This document shows, piece by piece, positions 22,319-33,900 of a stretch of DNA of 64,000 nt. Source of the stretch: Papilionanthe hookeriana x Papilionanthe teres (Eukaryota > Streptophyta > Magnoliopsida > Asparagales > Orchidaceae); the NCBI GenBank assembly GCA_022702705.1, contig CM040423.1:38544392-38608391 (forward strand), in the 5' to 3' direction. Under the pieces are notes generated by a model. The model was not told where the DNA came from. It saw nothing but the letters and a program-made list of their open reading frames with translations, and searched no databases. Each line of letters opens with the position of its first letter. Position 1 is the stretch's first letter. The translations under genes and the position numbers were made by a program.

Positions 22319-22602
22319 ACATCTGTTGGGGGCAATTGCAGCTTAGTGAATAATCTGCTAATAAATTGATTAAAAATAATCTGTTGATAAGCTAGATGCA
22401 TTGGCTATTACAAATTTTTACTTTTTTTTGGAAAAGCCAGACCGCTGTCAGAAAGCTGTCATCACACCAAGATATGTGCAGTGTGAAAATACTGCTTTCA
22501 GCGTTTTGATAAAACATAAGCTGTCAAAACTTAGTTTACCCAAACAGGTCTAGTGCGTTTTCAGAACGCCACCACACCAAATAAGCTGCCCCAAACGGGC
22601 CA
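22319..22602. mobile_element. Tourist-like MITE, copy 1 (decayed ends)
   Basis: The body matches the better copies at 30744 and 58278 throughout (TTATTACAAATTTTTA-like core, TCAGCGTTTTGA, TAAGCTGCCCCAAACGGGCC end). The left end is decayed (CTGTTGGGGGCAATTGCAGC). Confidence 0.75.
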
Positions 22603-22660
22603 TTATAGTTGAATTCCAAGCCAATAGGCTATGATGACGATGATTGAATATTTTTGGAAG

Positions 22661-22885
22661 ATTCACATATATACCACACAGTTCCTAAGTATTTACATAT
22701 CTAACACCAAAACTTTAATTTTTACATATATGCCACTTTACACAAGGTGTATCATCTTTTAAAAGTAAAAATAGTAATATTGTAGATGTGATTCAAAAAG
22801 ATTTAGGTGGTATAAATGATAAAAATAAAGTTTAGGTGTTAGATAAGTGAATACATAAGAATTGATGGTATATATGTAAATGTGC
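22661..22885. mobile_element. Fold-back MITE, copy G
   Basis: Left arm ATTCACATATATACCACAC and right arm GGTATATATGTAAATGTG are inverted copies. The TATTTACATATCTAACACC and GTGTTAGATAAGTGAATA words confirm the family. Confidence 0.8.
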
Positions 22886-23137
22886 CTCAATGATAACAAT
22901 ATTCATAGACATGAATTTGAACATCACAAATTGTTAAAGATATATAAGTTTCTAGTGAAGTGTTATGAGTTCTTGCGCAAGATTAATGGTAAGAAAGTTG
23001 AGTGGAAGAAGGCCTAAATATAACCACCGTCATTCAAGTCTTATTTTTGCAACAAGTGATTTGTGCTTCTGATGAACTCAATGCATGATATAAACAAGAT
23101 AGCATCTCTGTTCTTATATTGTTTGTATGAAAAAAAA

Positions 23138-23361
23138 GGGAATTTACATAAAAACTTACATATCTAACACGTAAACATTCATATTTACATGCATAAAAAA
23201 TAAATATCTAACATAACATCAGAAATACTACCACCACTATCTTTTTAAAACTGAAATGCATCTTTTTATGTATAGATTTATGACACCAAGATGTTATAAA
23301 TGTAAATATAACACTTTAGGATGTGTAAATACATAAGAGAATTGTGTGATATCCATGTAAT
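23138..23361. mobile_element. Fold-back MITE, copy H
   Basis: Left end GGGAATTTACATAAAA, inner word ACATATCTAACACGTAAAC, right words AGGATGTGTAAATACATAAG and GTGTGATATCCATGTAA. It lies in the 3' flank of the sterol desaturase gene, about 500 bp past its stop. Confidence 0.7.
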
Positions 23362-23859
23362 CCAGCGCACTGCTGTGGTTACAAGTGAACTACAAAAACA
23401 TCTACAAAAACTTGTATGTTCATTTTGTGTCAAGTTTTATCACAGTTCTAACAAAAGCTAGGTCACCTACATAGATATCAAATAAATAAACATAAATTTT
23501 GATAAGCAAAATTATTATAATTAACACATTTACATCATTACATTTCTTACCATAGAACCAATAACAACAGAGTTTATTTGCTAGCTTATTCAAGCCCAGG
23601 TAACATAATAAGAAGAGAAAAAAAACAACCAAATAATACCAAAAGCAAGCACACATTCTCTTCATGTTAACAGATGACACTTGCTTTACTGAATCAAAAT
23701 ACATAAAAAAAAAAGAGACAAGAAAAAGACAACCGAAGACGAAAAAGTCACTAAAGGGACACAAGAACCAGAATGCCATGATAACTGGGAAGTAAAACAC
23801 CGTAGGAAACATGTATAAACATACTTAGTAAAAGAAGATCAAGAGGACCACACCACTTA

Positions 23860-24149
23860 TTATTCGCTCTTGAATTCATCCTCTGGGTCGCGAAGAGTTC
23901 CGAACAACCAGTCCATCCATATGGTGTAATGCCCATAGTTGTGGCGGTAGGTCGTGTGGTGGATCGTGTGGTAACCGGCACCCATCACCGGCCAGATTTT
24001 ACCATGAATGCAGTCATGAATATTGGCTGTCCAGATTGCTTCACAGAAAAGGAGAATTATGTGTGTTGTGAAGTGTGTTGGAACCAGGAAGAGGCATATA
24101 ACGTGAGGGACAGCCTGCAGGATTCCATCCAAAGGATTGAAAGCCAGCC
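23860..24149 (-). CDS. STE1: Delta7-sterol C5(6)-desaturase, exon 3
   Basis: This last exon begins after an acceptor ending TCTCCAG and encodes residues 177-272 up to TAA at 23862-23860. It carries the third histidine box (GYHTIHH, H237, H240, H241) followed by HNYGHYTIWMDWLFGTLRDP, the hallmark C-terminus of the plant enzyme. Membrane-type stretches precede it (LQAVPHVICLFLV, TTHIILLF). The upstream in-frame extension to 24429 is intron sequence, since family similarity begins exactly at the acceptor. Joined to exons 1 and 2 it completes a 272-residue protein, slightly shorter than the Arabidopsis enzyme of about 280. The tail after LRDP is short and acidic, as in relatives. The exon lies 14.4 kb from exon 2. 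Confidence 0.95.
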
Positions 24150-24460
24150 CTGGAGATGCAGAGAACATTATAAGAAACATTTTTATAATTGCATGAAATA
24201 CCAGGATGCAAAAGGATTGCCGTAGGAACAGTTGTAATGGATTAGGTTTGAGCGGCTTCCTGTTTTCTTTTATCTTAATTTTTTGCAGCATTGATACGCC
24301 CTTTAGGCTACAAACACAGTGGTGAGTGAAGATATTATGGTAGCACAATGCTACAGTCTTGATGAAATTGTTAACAGTTTGATAATAAGGAAATCTGCCA
24401 TCAAAGGGAACAAACCGAGTGCACTGCAAAAGATGAAATTGTTTGATAAAATAAAGGAAG

Positions 24461-24700
24461 ATTTAGATATATACCACTCAATTCCTATCTATTTACATAT
24501 ATAACACCTAAACTTCAATTTTTACATATACGCCACTTTACCTAAGCATGAAAAGGTGTATTTCACATGTTAAAAGTTAAAATAGTGGTATTTTTTTATG
24601 TGATATGAAAGATTTAGGTGCTATAAATGTTTTAAAAAAAAAGTATATGTGTTAGATATGTAAATACATAAGGATTGGATGGTATGTATGTAAATTTCCC
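24461..24700. mobile_element. Fold-back MITE, copy I (intron 2, near exon 3)
   Basis: Nearly complete. Left words TATATACCACTCAATTCC and TATTTACATATATAACACC; right words GTGTTAGATATGTAAATACA and ATGGTATGTATGTAAAT. The internal AAGCATGAAAAGGTGTATTTCAC is also found in other copies. Confidence 0.85.
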
Positions 24701-25990
24701 AAAAAAATAACTACAGCACTATATTGAATTATTAGCAACATGGATGTCAAGGTTAAGTCCAAAAAACTTGAATTTCAACAAGAAATTTCAAGGGAACCTG
24801 CTTAAGGTTCACATTTTCAAACATGCTGATCTAAGATATAACCTGGAACCAACATATTTTCTTGTAAAAGAGAAAGTACCAAAATAGTCCCCTAACTCTT
24901 GCAGGGAGCCATTTTAAAGCCAAATTCCATAGAAGTAGTCCTCCATATTAAAAAAGAATGAGAACTAATTTGACTCATTTATAGCTTCTCAGACTAAAAT
25001 GGCCCTATATAAATAGTCAAGTGACTATTTTGAAACTTTATCTTTTAATAAAGCTAATGGATAGTACCTGAAAGAGAACCAGACCAGCATAATTTTGATT
25101 AAAGATAATGAAACTTGTTAAGAAAGCCACCAGATTAACAGAAATTTTAATAAAGATGATGCAACTTGCCAGGAAGAGCACCAGAAAACCAAAATTTTGA
25201 ATAAAGATTGAACTCTGGATCTGCAGATTTATCTAGATGTCCAGCTATCAGATCCAATCCAAACCCGTTTTAAGAGATTCTAATAAAATAATTTCAATCA
25301 TGTTCTACAATTATTTCCTTTTTACACCATTATTCTTGTTATTAAAAAGCATCCATATAGTCTTATTACATTAAATAATTTCATTAAATTCTCTTTCTCT
25401 TCACACAGTTCATCGGCATTTTTTTTTTTTGCACGTGATTATTGTCCTTATTAGAGTTGTGACATTTATAATATTCCAAAATATGTCGTTCAATATCATA
25501 CAGTTGCCAGTCCTTATTATTGTTGTGCCAATATTTTGTGAATAGCCATCCTTGTTCTAATTTTCCGCATCAATTTTTGGAACATCTTCTATAGAGGATA
25601 GAGTTCCATCCAACAACACAACGGAAAAACAAAAAGGCCCAATGGATTAAATATAATAACCTTACTGTTTTCATCGAGTATGTCCTCTTCCTTCTTCCCA
25701 ACAGATTATGATAAATAACTGTAATTATGCTCAATTATGTCCTCCATGACTCAGCAGATTATGATGTAACAACATTAATTCTTTCCCTTACATACCACCA
25801 ATGTAAAGATATAGATGGACCATTCGTTTATAATGTCATAAGTGCAATTATTTTTCTTAATCTTCTTTTTTTCATTATGCAGTTTTTTCACATGTCGAAC
25901 AAAACTTCTCCAAGGATTATCAAGATAAGGAAAAATCACTCAATTTAAAAATATCTTTACATTTTCATCCTTCATCCACATATTTTTTAT
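24701..25990. other. Intron 2 stretch without recognisable features
   Basis: AT-rich. I see weak internal duplication near 25060-25210 (repeated 'AACCAG..CA..AATTTTGA.TAAAGAT' phrases at a spacing of about 60 bp) but no gene and no element boundary. Confidence 0.4.
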
Positions 25991-25992
25991 AA

Positions 25993-26180
25993 GGGACATT
26001 TACATAAAGAACACCCAATTCTTATGGATTTATATATCTCACCTCAACACTTTCTTATTTACAAGTATATGAAAAATAGCACTCATTATCACCTTTTAAG
26101 AGACAAATCCATCTTTTCATCCTAAATAAAATGTTGTGTTTGTAAAAATAAAACCTTAGATGTGATATGTAACTTCCCCT
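25993..26180. mobile_element. Fold-back MITE, copy J
   Basis: It starts GGGACATTTACATAAAGAAC and contains CACCCAATTCTTATGGATTTATATATCTCA on the left and TTAGATGTGATATGTAAC on the right. Decayed right arm. Confidence 0.6.
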
Positions 26181-26283
26181 TTTCATAATTATCTAAAAGA
26201 TAATATGGAAACACCTAATGATTAAGTTTTGAGCAGGCAATAGCAAGCAGGGTAGTCGACGATGGACAACCTAAACGTATCAC

Positions 26284-27021
26284 TAGGGCTGTCAAAAAAG
26301 CTCGTTGTTCGCGAACAGTTCGTGTTTGGTTCGCCAAGAAGTTTGTGTTCGGTTCGTTCGATAAGCAAACGAGACGAACACGAACAATTTTTTTCGTTCG
26401 GTTTGTTAAACGAACTAAACACGAACAGTGATGTGTTCGTTCGTGTTCGGTTCGTTATTGTTCGAAATATAAAATAATTTAAAATAATTATATATTAAAA
26501 AATTATGATATTTTAAAAATAATTATATATTATAACGATTTATCATATTTTAAATAATTAAACTTCTATAAATTATAATATATGATAAATTATTAATAAC
26601 ACTAATAATATTATAGTATTAATTATATTAATATAAATATTATAATATTATAATTAATATGCTATACTATATATTAAAATAAAACTCAAAACAAAACCCT
26701 AAACGCCTTATTTGGTTTGCTTCATTTTGAGGAAGTATGAATTACCTTATGTGTACGGAATACCTGATCAATTTACTTCATTTTGAGGAAGTATGCTATC
26801 AAAGTTATGGCTGTCAAAAAAGCTCGTTGTTCGAGAATAGTTCGTGTTCGGTTCGCCAGGAAGTCCGTGTTCGATTCGTTCGATAAGCAAACGAGACGAA
26901 CGCGAACAAATTTTTTTCGTTCGGTTTGTTAAACGAACCAAACACGAACAGTGATGTGTTTGAATATTTCAAACACGAACACTAGCTCTGTTCGTTCGTG
27001 TTCGGTTCGTTTACACCCCTA
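26284..27021. mobile_element. hAT-type non-autonomous element with 8-bp target duplication
   Basis: The 738-bp element starts TAGGGCTGTCAAAAAAGC and ends GTTTACACCCCTA; the ends are inverted copies (TAGGGCTGTCAA / TAGGGGTGTAAA). CGTATCAC flanks it on both sides (26276-26283 and 27022-27029). Short TAGGG-type ends with an 8-bp duplication fit the hAT superfamily. The left block of about 180 bp (26286-26465) is repeated in direct orientation at about 26811-26965, with an AT-rich stretch between. No transposase frame is present. Confidence 0.85.
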
Positions 27022-27029
27022 CGTATCAC

Positions 27030-28330
27030 ATCATAAATATAGTGTATTAGTAAAGATGGATCAAAACTTACACAATGAATTGACAAATATAATTTTGAGA
27101 AGATTTGACATTTCTTAAACTAAGATAATGATAACACATTAAAATGTCACCATTCATCACATATATCATCTCCATTTTACAATTCAAAGTAATCAATCAC
27201 TATAGCAACACAAATACTCGAGAGATTTGGGAGTGATCATTGAGGCTGACGCTTTGAATAAGGAATGGATCCTTCGAAAGATGGCAGGTCTTAAAGGTGA
27301 CAGGCTTCTTAAGAAAAATGATGATAGAAATAAACTATATATCACATCAGAATAGGAAGAAAGGTTACTAAGCAAAATAAATAAAGGGTTATACCAAATA
27401 TGTGTTATATCTTTTGTTGTAACAAGTAGAATTTCATTGAAAACTCCAAAGAATCATGCTCATGGTGTATTCTTGGCATAGGCGACCACTTCGAAAGTTA
27501 TAACGGGAATGGTAAATTGTGATGTTGAACTTGACATGGGACATATTAGACAAAAACAAACAATGCTTCACATAGTGTGGTCCAGATTATTATATAATAC
27601 ATATGATAGCTAGTTCAGAGATGAACCAAGAAGAAGTTCATAGCTCAATGGCACACTGAATTCGAAGAGTGCAATCTGAAGAGCATAGTTAGTGATTGTC
27701 AGAGCTAAGGCCAGAATAAGAAGAAACTTCAAGTGAGCTTTTAGCATAACAAGCTTTGGTGGGGAAAGGGGGTAAAACAAAACTATATCTCCCTTGTTGG
27801 GCTGTAGATACAAAGGAATTGACCAAAATATGCAAAACTCCTTTGGTGAAACAAGTGGTGTTTCAATGGGAACTCCATAATTAAGCATGCTCAAGATGGA
27901 GCATTTTAAGGATAAATAACCTCCTGAGAAGTTACACCAAGGATGTTAAAATGACAAGGTTTAACTTGATAAAGAATAGGAAGGAACAATACGTTGCAAC
28001 GTGGGAAAAGGCCATTATATCTAAGCTCAAACACTAGCCGTTCAAGCATCCACGAACTTGGTATAATATGTAGGGTCTTATGTAAAAGTTAACATGTCCT
28101 GAGCTAACTTTGTTATTAGTTTCATCTAGCATTGCAAGTAGGGTATCGATTCAATTCTTCTAATTGCATTGACATGTCCACTTTGCATCAAAATAGATCG
28201 TTCATATGATAGAGATCCTTATATGATTTTAAGTAATGACAAACATGCTATAATCACCAAATCATGCCAACAGATCCACAAAGGATTTAAGAAACATTCC
28301 ACAATAATTTTTAATTAAAGAGATTGGTGA
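27030..28330. other. Intron 2 stretch with a short dispersed duplication, no gene recognised
   Basis: Two related phrases occur about 400 bp apart (27420-27475 and 27795-27895, both with AACAAGT-G--TTTCA-TG--AACTCCA and CATGCTCA). They probably belong to the decayed gypsy element that continues to the right. No intact frame. Confidence 0.35.
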
Positions 28331-28479
28331 CCAAATTCGTGCATAAATACATTGTAATCATTGAAGACATGGCATAGTCACAACCTTAAACTGGCTTTGA
28401 TTAAAGACAAACTTGTTGTGGTCATTAGGCCTTACCTAGATTGGTTTTATACTTCAATATACAAGTTAAAGGCCAGTTA

Positions 28480-28830
28480 TTTGGCCAAGACATTCAATAA
28501 GACCATGGTAAAACTAATAAAAAAAATTTCTCCCAAATATGAAGAATGGCATGACAAAACTAACAAAAACTCTTTGGGCCTATTACATCACATATAAATC
28601 TACAATGCAGACCTCTCCAGATTCCATTGTGCCTAAAACAGAGACGATTCTTTATGTTGAGATTGAACTATCTTTACTTCCTATTGCCATCCACTACAAA
28701 CTCACACAAGAAGAGAATATTCATCTACAACTCGAAGGGCATAAATCCTAAGATAAAGTTTGATTTCAATTCCGACAAAATTTCGAAAACAGATAGGCAA
28801 GGATGGCCCAGTCTCATGATCATATAGTTT
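28480..28830 (+). pseudogene. Ty3/gypsy integrase C-terminal remnant
   Basis: Across two frames it reads KLIKKISPKYEEWHDK.., then SLGLL / WAYYITYKSTMQTSP, then SIVPKTETILYVEIELSL. This follows the gypsy integrase pattern (L--W-DKLP-ALWAYRT-----T--TPY-LVYG-EAVLP-EIE-PS) with frameshifts. It is inside intron 2, antisense to the host gene. Confidence 0.5.
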
Positions 28831-28849
28831 ATCTTAGAAGCTTCAAGGT

Positions 28850-30640
28850 TGAGGAACTAGTCCTTGTGTATCAAAGACCTATATTATCATGTTGGTGAAA
28901 ATTTTGATCAAAATAAAGAAAGGCCCTTCATCAACAAGTTCAAGGACAAATATTGAACATCAAGTACTAGATCAAGCATAGGGGCTGGATTAACGAAAAT
29001 TTTCAACTCATAAGCCAAAGGGCCAAGCTATCCCACAGATTCAACGAGCTTCAACAGCAGAGTCGACACAACAAATTTAAGCTCAACAAGTCAAAGAACA
29101 AAGCTTGAACATCAACTTCAAATTAAACAAGCTTATAGGTCAAATTGACAAAAAATTACTCAGCTGATAATCCTAAAGGCTAAACTATCTAGCGTATTTA
29201 ACAAGATCTACTAGCAGAATCAACTTATAAATGCCATGCCCAACAAGTCTAAAAGACCATGCACAAATATCAAACCTTGTTTTAATAAGCTCAATGGCCG
29301 AACTAACAGATTCCTTTAGCTCATGAGTCTAAAGGTCGAGTTGTGTTATTGATTCAACAAGCTCCAGAAGTTGAATTAACACATGCATATTTCAACCAAA
29401 GAATTGAGCTTGAATATCAAGTCTTCATGCAATATGACTAAATAAAAGACTGGCACCCTAAGCTTACAAGCCCAAATATCGAGTCAACATAACTATGCAC
29501 TGACTTGGAAAATTTAATGGTCGAATTGAACACCATATGTATTGAACATCAACTTAAATTGTCAAGGACAAGTAAAAGTACCTCTGACACCTACAATCTA
29601 GTCTAAAGTTAAGATCATGCGAGAATGGGTGCAAGAAATGTGCCCCACTAGAGTAACATGTCACATTTGTTATAGCGTGTCACATTTGATGGGAAAATTC
29701 TTCTTGGCAAATGGCAATAATTTTTTTTTTCGTTTTTTCTTTTTCAAAAACATGGGTGAGAACATTAGTTAAAAGTTGAAGTAGATTCTAAAGTTTCTCA
29801 GGTCTTTATAAAGCAACTAATAATTTCCTACTTTGTAGGTATGATTTAACTTATCTTTAGTTGACCCAATTCTCATTGAAAATCCATTTTGGGTTGAGCT
29901 GAGCTGGGATATTTTGAGATAGAGTTGTGACCAGCCCCCCTCGAATAAGTTTCTATTCTCATTAAATGTAAACTAAATATAAAAAGTAACTCGCTTCATC
30001 AAAGCATAAAAGAATAATTGAGTGAAAAATAAAAAAATCATTAATAGATTAATATTAAAACTTTTAAATATTTGCATTCTTTATTTCCCCCTTCCTCGCA
30101 CATCAACTCAAATTCAACTCAGCCAATTGTAGCTGTCAAACGCAACATGCCACTTGTGGATAATTACAGCCATGCAACTTCAACGCGCTCTCTCATTGCA
30201 TGGTCACTTTGTGAGATGAGTACGTGTCAGCTATCCCCAAGCCTCATCTATCCTTCATTTTCCCTTGCACGAGACTAATCATTCTCCCACTCACCTTCAT
30301 TTTCCCTTGCACGAGACTAATCATTTCTAGAACCTTTAAACCGCAAATAGTCAAGATTTGTGCCCCTAAATAAACCAGCGAAAACTGACACACCCTACCC
30401 TACACCCAACAATCTATCAATAAGCAAGTTGATGCCGGTTTAGAATGTGCATCTTCAATACATTTTCACCCTGAACTACTTGTGATACATTAGGTGTGGC
30501 AACTAAGACTTAGTAATTAGATTCTTTAGACAATCATGGCTTATGCCTTCTGCAATTGGTGGATTGGATCCAATGGTACACTCAAGATGATAGAACCGTC
30601 ATACATTCCATATTAATTCAGTAAAAAACTAAATATTAAA
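28850..30640. other. Intron 2 stretch with degenerate short repeats, no gene
   Basis: Between about 28930 and 29560 words such as CAACAAG(C/T)TCAA, GGCCGA and GAATTAAC recur irregularly, suggesting an old minisatellite with units of roughly 60-100 bp. From 29560 to 30640 I see nothing but a 30-nt direct repeat near 30259-30322 (TTCATTTTCCCTTGCACGAG twice). Confidence 0.4.
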
Positions 30641-30651
30641 ATCATTTTAGG

Positions 30652-31233
30652 CTCCAGAGACTATAAAAATTCAAATTAGTCCCTAGAATCTTTTAGGCTT
30701 CGTTTGAGAGTACATTATCACTGTTAAAGTTACAATTGATTGAGGGTCTGTTTGGAGCAGATGCAACTTATTGAATAATCTGCTGATAAGCTGATTAAAG
30801 ATAATCTGTTGCTAAGTTAGGTGCGGTGGCTATTACAAATTTTTATTTTTTTGAAAAAATTAATTCACAGCCAGAAAACTGCCACCACACCTAGATAGGT
30901 GTGGTGTGAAAACGCTGTTCTCAGCGTTTTGAAACGCATAACCTGTCAAAACGCAGTTTACCCAAACAGGTCTGCTGTGTTTTTAAAACGCCACCGCATC
31001 AAATAAGTTGTCCCAAACAAGCCCTAAATAGGTGTCTTGTTCGAATACAAAATTTTCTACCAACTTTTCAACACTATGAATTTAAATAAAAGACTAATAT
31101 ACCCCTAAAGTTTGCTAACCAGGACAAAAAAACCAAATTTTTGTGTATGTTAGTGTTCGAAGGCAGCTCTTTCATTTTCTACTTTTATATCAGAAGACTT
31201 CACTCCATCGCAGTAGTAGCAGGTGGTCTCCCT
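30652..31233. repeat. Tandem duplication, copy 1 (carries a Tourist-like MITE)
   Basis: It starts CTCCAGAGACTATAAAAATTC and ends near GGTGGTCTCCC. Without the MITE at 30744-31024 the unit is about 300 bp. It matches copy 2, which begins at about 31242 and resumes at 37522 after element E2. Both copies share the AAGGCAGCTCTTTC and ATATCAGAAGACTTC landmarks. Confidence 0.8.
30744..31024. mobile_element. Tourist-like MITE, copy 2
   Basis: It begins GGGTCTGTTTGGAGCAG and ends TGTCCCAAACAAGCCC, inverted copies. The right flank is TAA and the left TGA. The uninterrupted version in duplication copy 2 reads GATTAAG at this point, so the target was TAA and one base later changed. GGG-ended TIRs with a TAA target fit the PIF/Harbinger (Tourist) group. 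Confidence 0.85.
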
Positions 31234-31241
31234 TTAGCTCT

Positions 31242-31383
31242 AGAGACTATAAAAATTCAAATTAGTCCCTATAATCTTTTAGGCTCCGTTTGAGAGCACA
31301 TTATCATTGTTAAAGTTACAATTGATTAAGTACGCGTTTTGTTTGAATAGAAAATTTTTTACCAACTTTTCAATAAAATGAAT
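31242..31383. repeat. Tandem duplication, copy 2, left part
   Basis: It matches copy 1 from CTAGAGACTATAAAAATTC to CCAACTTTTCAA...ATGAAT, but without the MITE. It is interrupted at 31384 by element E2 and continues at 37522. Confidence 0.8.
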
Positions 31384-32639
31384 TGTTGACCTCACTTTTT
31401 GTCGAGGTTTAGTATTCCTCCTAGATTTAGGATTCTAGCCTCAGGAGCTTCCCCGACGATCCTAGATTCCTAGCGATGGGACCCACCTCGTTTTAGAGTG
31501 TCCGGAAGCCACTTCGTTACTCTTTGAAATCCGTACGAGATTCCGTACTAGTTGATCATCATGGCCGTCGAAATTGATGTCAGGAGTTCAAATTGAGTCC
31601 CTATAGGACCCTGGACATTAGGACAGCCTCGTGCACATCTTACACACGCACCATTCTGATCGATCGGACTCGAGTCGAGCTTTGCGACGATACCAAATTT
31701 CGACGCAATTTTGACGTGCTCGTCGACGAGGTTGCCCAGACGACCTCGGACGACGAAACGGACTGCGCCGATGCGTCCGGAACGTCGGTTTCACTTAAAA
31801 TCGACGTTAAGTTTGCGACGATAGCCCATCGAGTGCGAAAGTTAGGGTTCGGGGCGCATTTTTAAAATAAATTAATATTAAATCCTTTAAATTATAAAAT
31901 TAAGCCCTAAATCCTACCCTTCCCCCATTCAACTCGTTCGGCTAGCCCGTCTCCCGTGCCTTGGTCCCGCGAGAGTCCTCTGCGCCTCATCTCCCGCGCT
32001 CGACTCTTCCCCACTGCCATAGCCGTTGGCTCCTCGAGCCGCGCGTGGTTTCCTCCACTCCTTATCTTATCTGCGATGGATTCGGGCCTGCTCTCTGTGC
32101 GCACTCGAGCACCTTCCCTGCGGCTCCCTGCAGTATCTTTTCCCCATCTCCCTCTGTCTCACCCGACTCCTCCCGATGCTTATCCGTCGCGGCCCATCTT
32201 CCTCGCTCTCCTTCCTTGCGTGAGATGCGAGTGGATGATCTCATCCATGCTTTCTTCTTATCCATGGCGACCAAGTGAGTTTGGATATATTATTTTTGTG
32301 ATTTTGTGGCTGCCTTGAGTCCTCCTCTTCCCTCCCCTGCCTATAAATGCTCCATTCTGGGATGAGGTGGGGGCTGGCCGAATTTTCATCTTGGAGGGGA
32401 AGTGTTGGTACCTGAATCCTTGCTTTGTTTGTATGCTCTACATTGTCTGGTAACCTCCTTCCTCCCCTCTATTCTTCTCGGTTTGGCCCAGGGAGCCCGT
32501 AACCCTGCTGTTGTTCGGTTCTTCCTGTTCAATGCTTTGGTCGGATGCTTATATACTATGGAATGGTTTGTTTGATTGCTTAAAGTGATAGTTTCTTGCT
32601 CTCCCTCTCTAATGGTATGCTTTGGTATAATCTTATACA

Positions 32640-33900
32640 AATGTTTGGAGGTGTTCTATTGCTTGAAGCATGAGTAAGAATAGGGATTTGAGCATGTTTT
32701 AGGGATAAGTTATGGTACTCGTTTAAGACAATCACATGCATACTATATGGTAGGCTCTTTTCTCTTTCTCTTGCTATATAGAGCAATTCAAAAGCATGAA
32801 AACATAGTTTCAAAGCAAATATTAGCTCCTCTTGCAAGCTCATGGATTGTTTGATCTCAATGCTTTAAGTTTTATTTGTTTTAAAAAAGAATATACATGT
32901 TGGAAATGAAAAAACGCATGTATGCAGTTAGTCCTTTTACTTTCGATATATTGAAAGCATGATTTTAAAACAATATTAGCTCCTCTTTTGCAAGCATGAT
33001 AAGATGGGTATTGAGATGTCCCTTGCTCACTTTTGCTTGGCATGAATCATGGAAGGATTTATTTGGCTTTTTCAATATACATGTGGGGGCTTGTTCCTTG
33101 CTCTTTATACCTTTCCCTCACAAAGATTGCATGCTAAGAAGAGGCTTATTTTAGTTTGAGAAGTTTCACACTTTTCCTTACATGAAGCATATGGTGGTTC
33201 TACATTTTGAATATATGGAAGCTTGGTTCTTGGGTTCCTTGTACCTTATCCCTTTATAAAAGCATGTTAAATGAATGTGAAAAGTCTTTATGCTTATCCT
33301 TGCTTGCAAGCATGTTTAGGTGGAAATTTGGAAGTCTCTTGCATATTTTAACTTGATATGAAGAATGGAAAGTTTTATTCAGCTTTATATATTTATGGAG
33401 CTTGTCTCTTTGCTCCTCCTATTTCTCATCTGTTAGAGAACATGCTAGGGGAGTGTTAAGCTCAATTTGGAAGTATTTATACTTTTCCCATGCAAGGTAT
33501 TTTATGGCTTCAAAGCTTTGAATGCTTGGGGGGTTAGTTATCGGGCTTCTTGCATTTTTGCCCCTTTATGGAAGTATGGAAAGTTTTATTTGAAGGCTAC
33601 ATACATGTGGAATTTTATTCCTTACTTCTATCTCTTCTTTATCAAACAAAAATACATGTAAGAGATAGTGAGGAAGGATTCTATGTGAAGTTATTATTTG
33701 AAGCAAGTACAAAGCATGTTAACATAGGCATTGAGATATTCCTTACTCGCTTTAGCTTGATATGAAACATGGAAGGATTTATTTAATTTTATATGCATGT
33801 GAAGCTCATTTCCTACTCCTTTCATTTCTTTATCAAAGAGCATGCTAGGGTGGAGTTTTAATTTAATTTGAAAGAGCCCCATGCTCACTCTCATGATAAA
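32640..33900. repeat. Degenerate tandem array inside E2, unit about 135 bp
   Basis: The word AGCATG(C/T)TA and the phrase TTGATATGAA-CATGGAAGGATTTATT recur at roughly 130-140 bp steps (near 32990, 33127, 33263, 33440, 33711 and 33840). Each is followed by ATATGCATGTG-AGCT and a CTCCT-rich stretch. About eight or nine units. E1 has a single comparable unit at about 2340-2470. Confidence 0.7.

Noticed and set aside
24150..24429. In-frame extension upstream of desaturase exon 3
   Set aside because: Family similarity begins exactly at the acceptor at 24150 and continues only when joined to exon 2.
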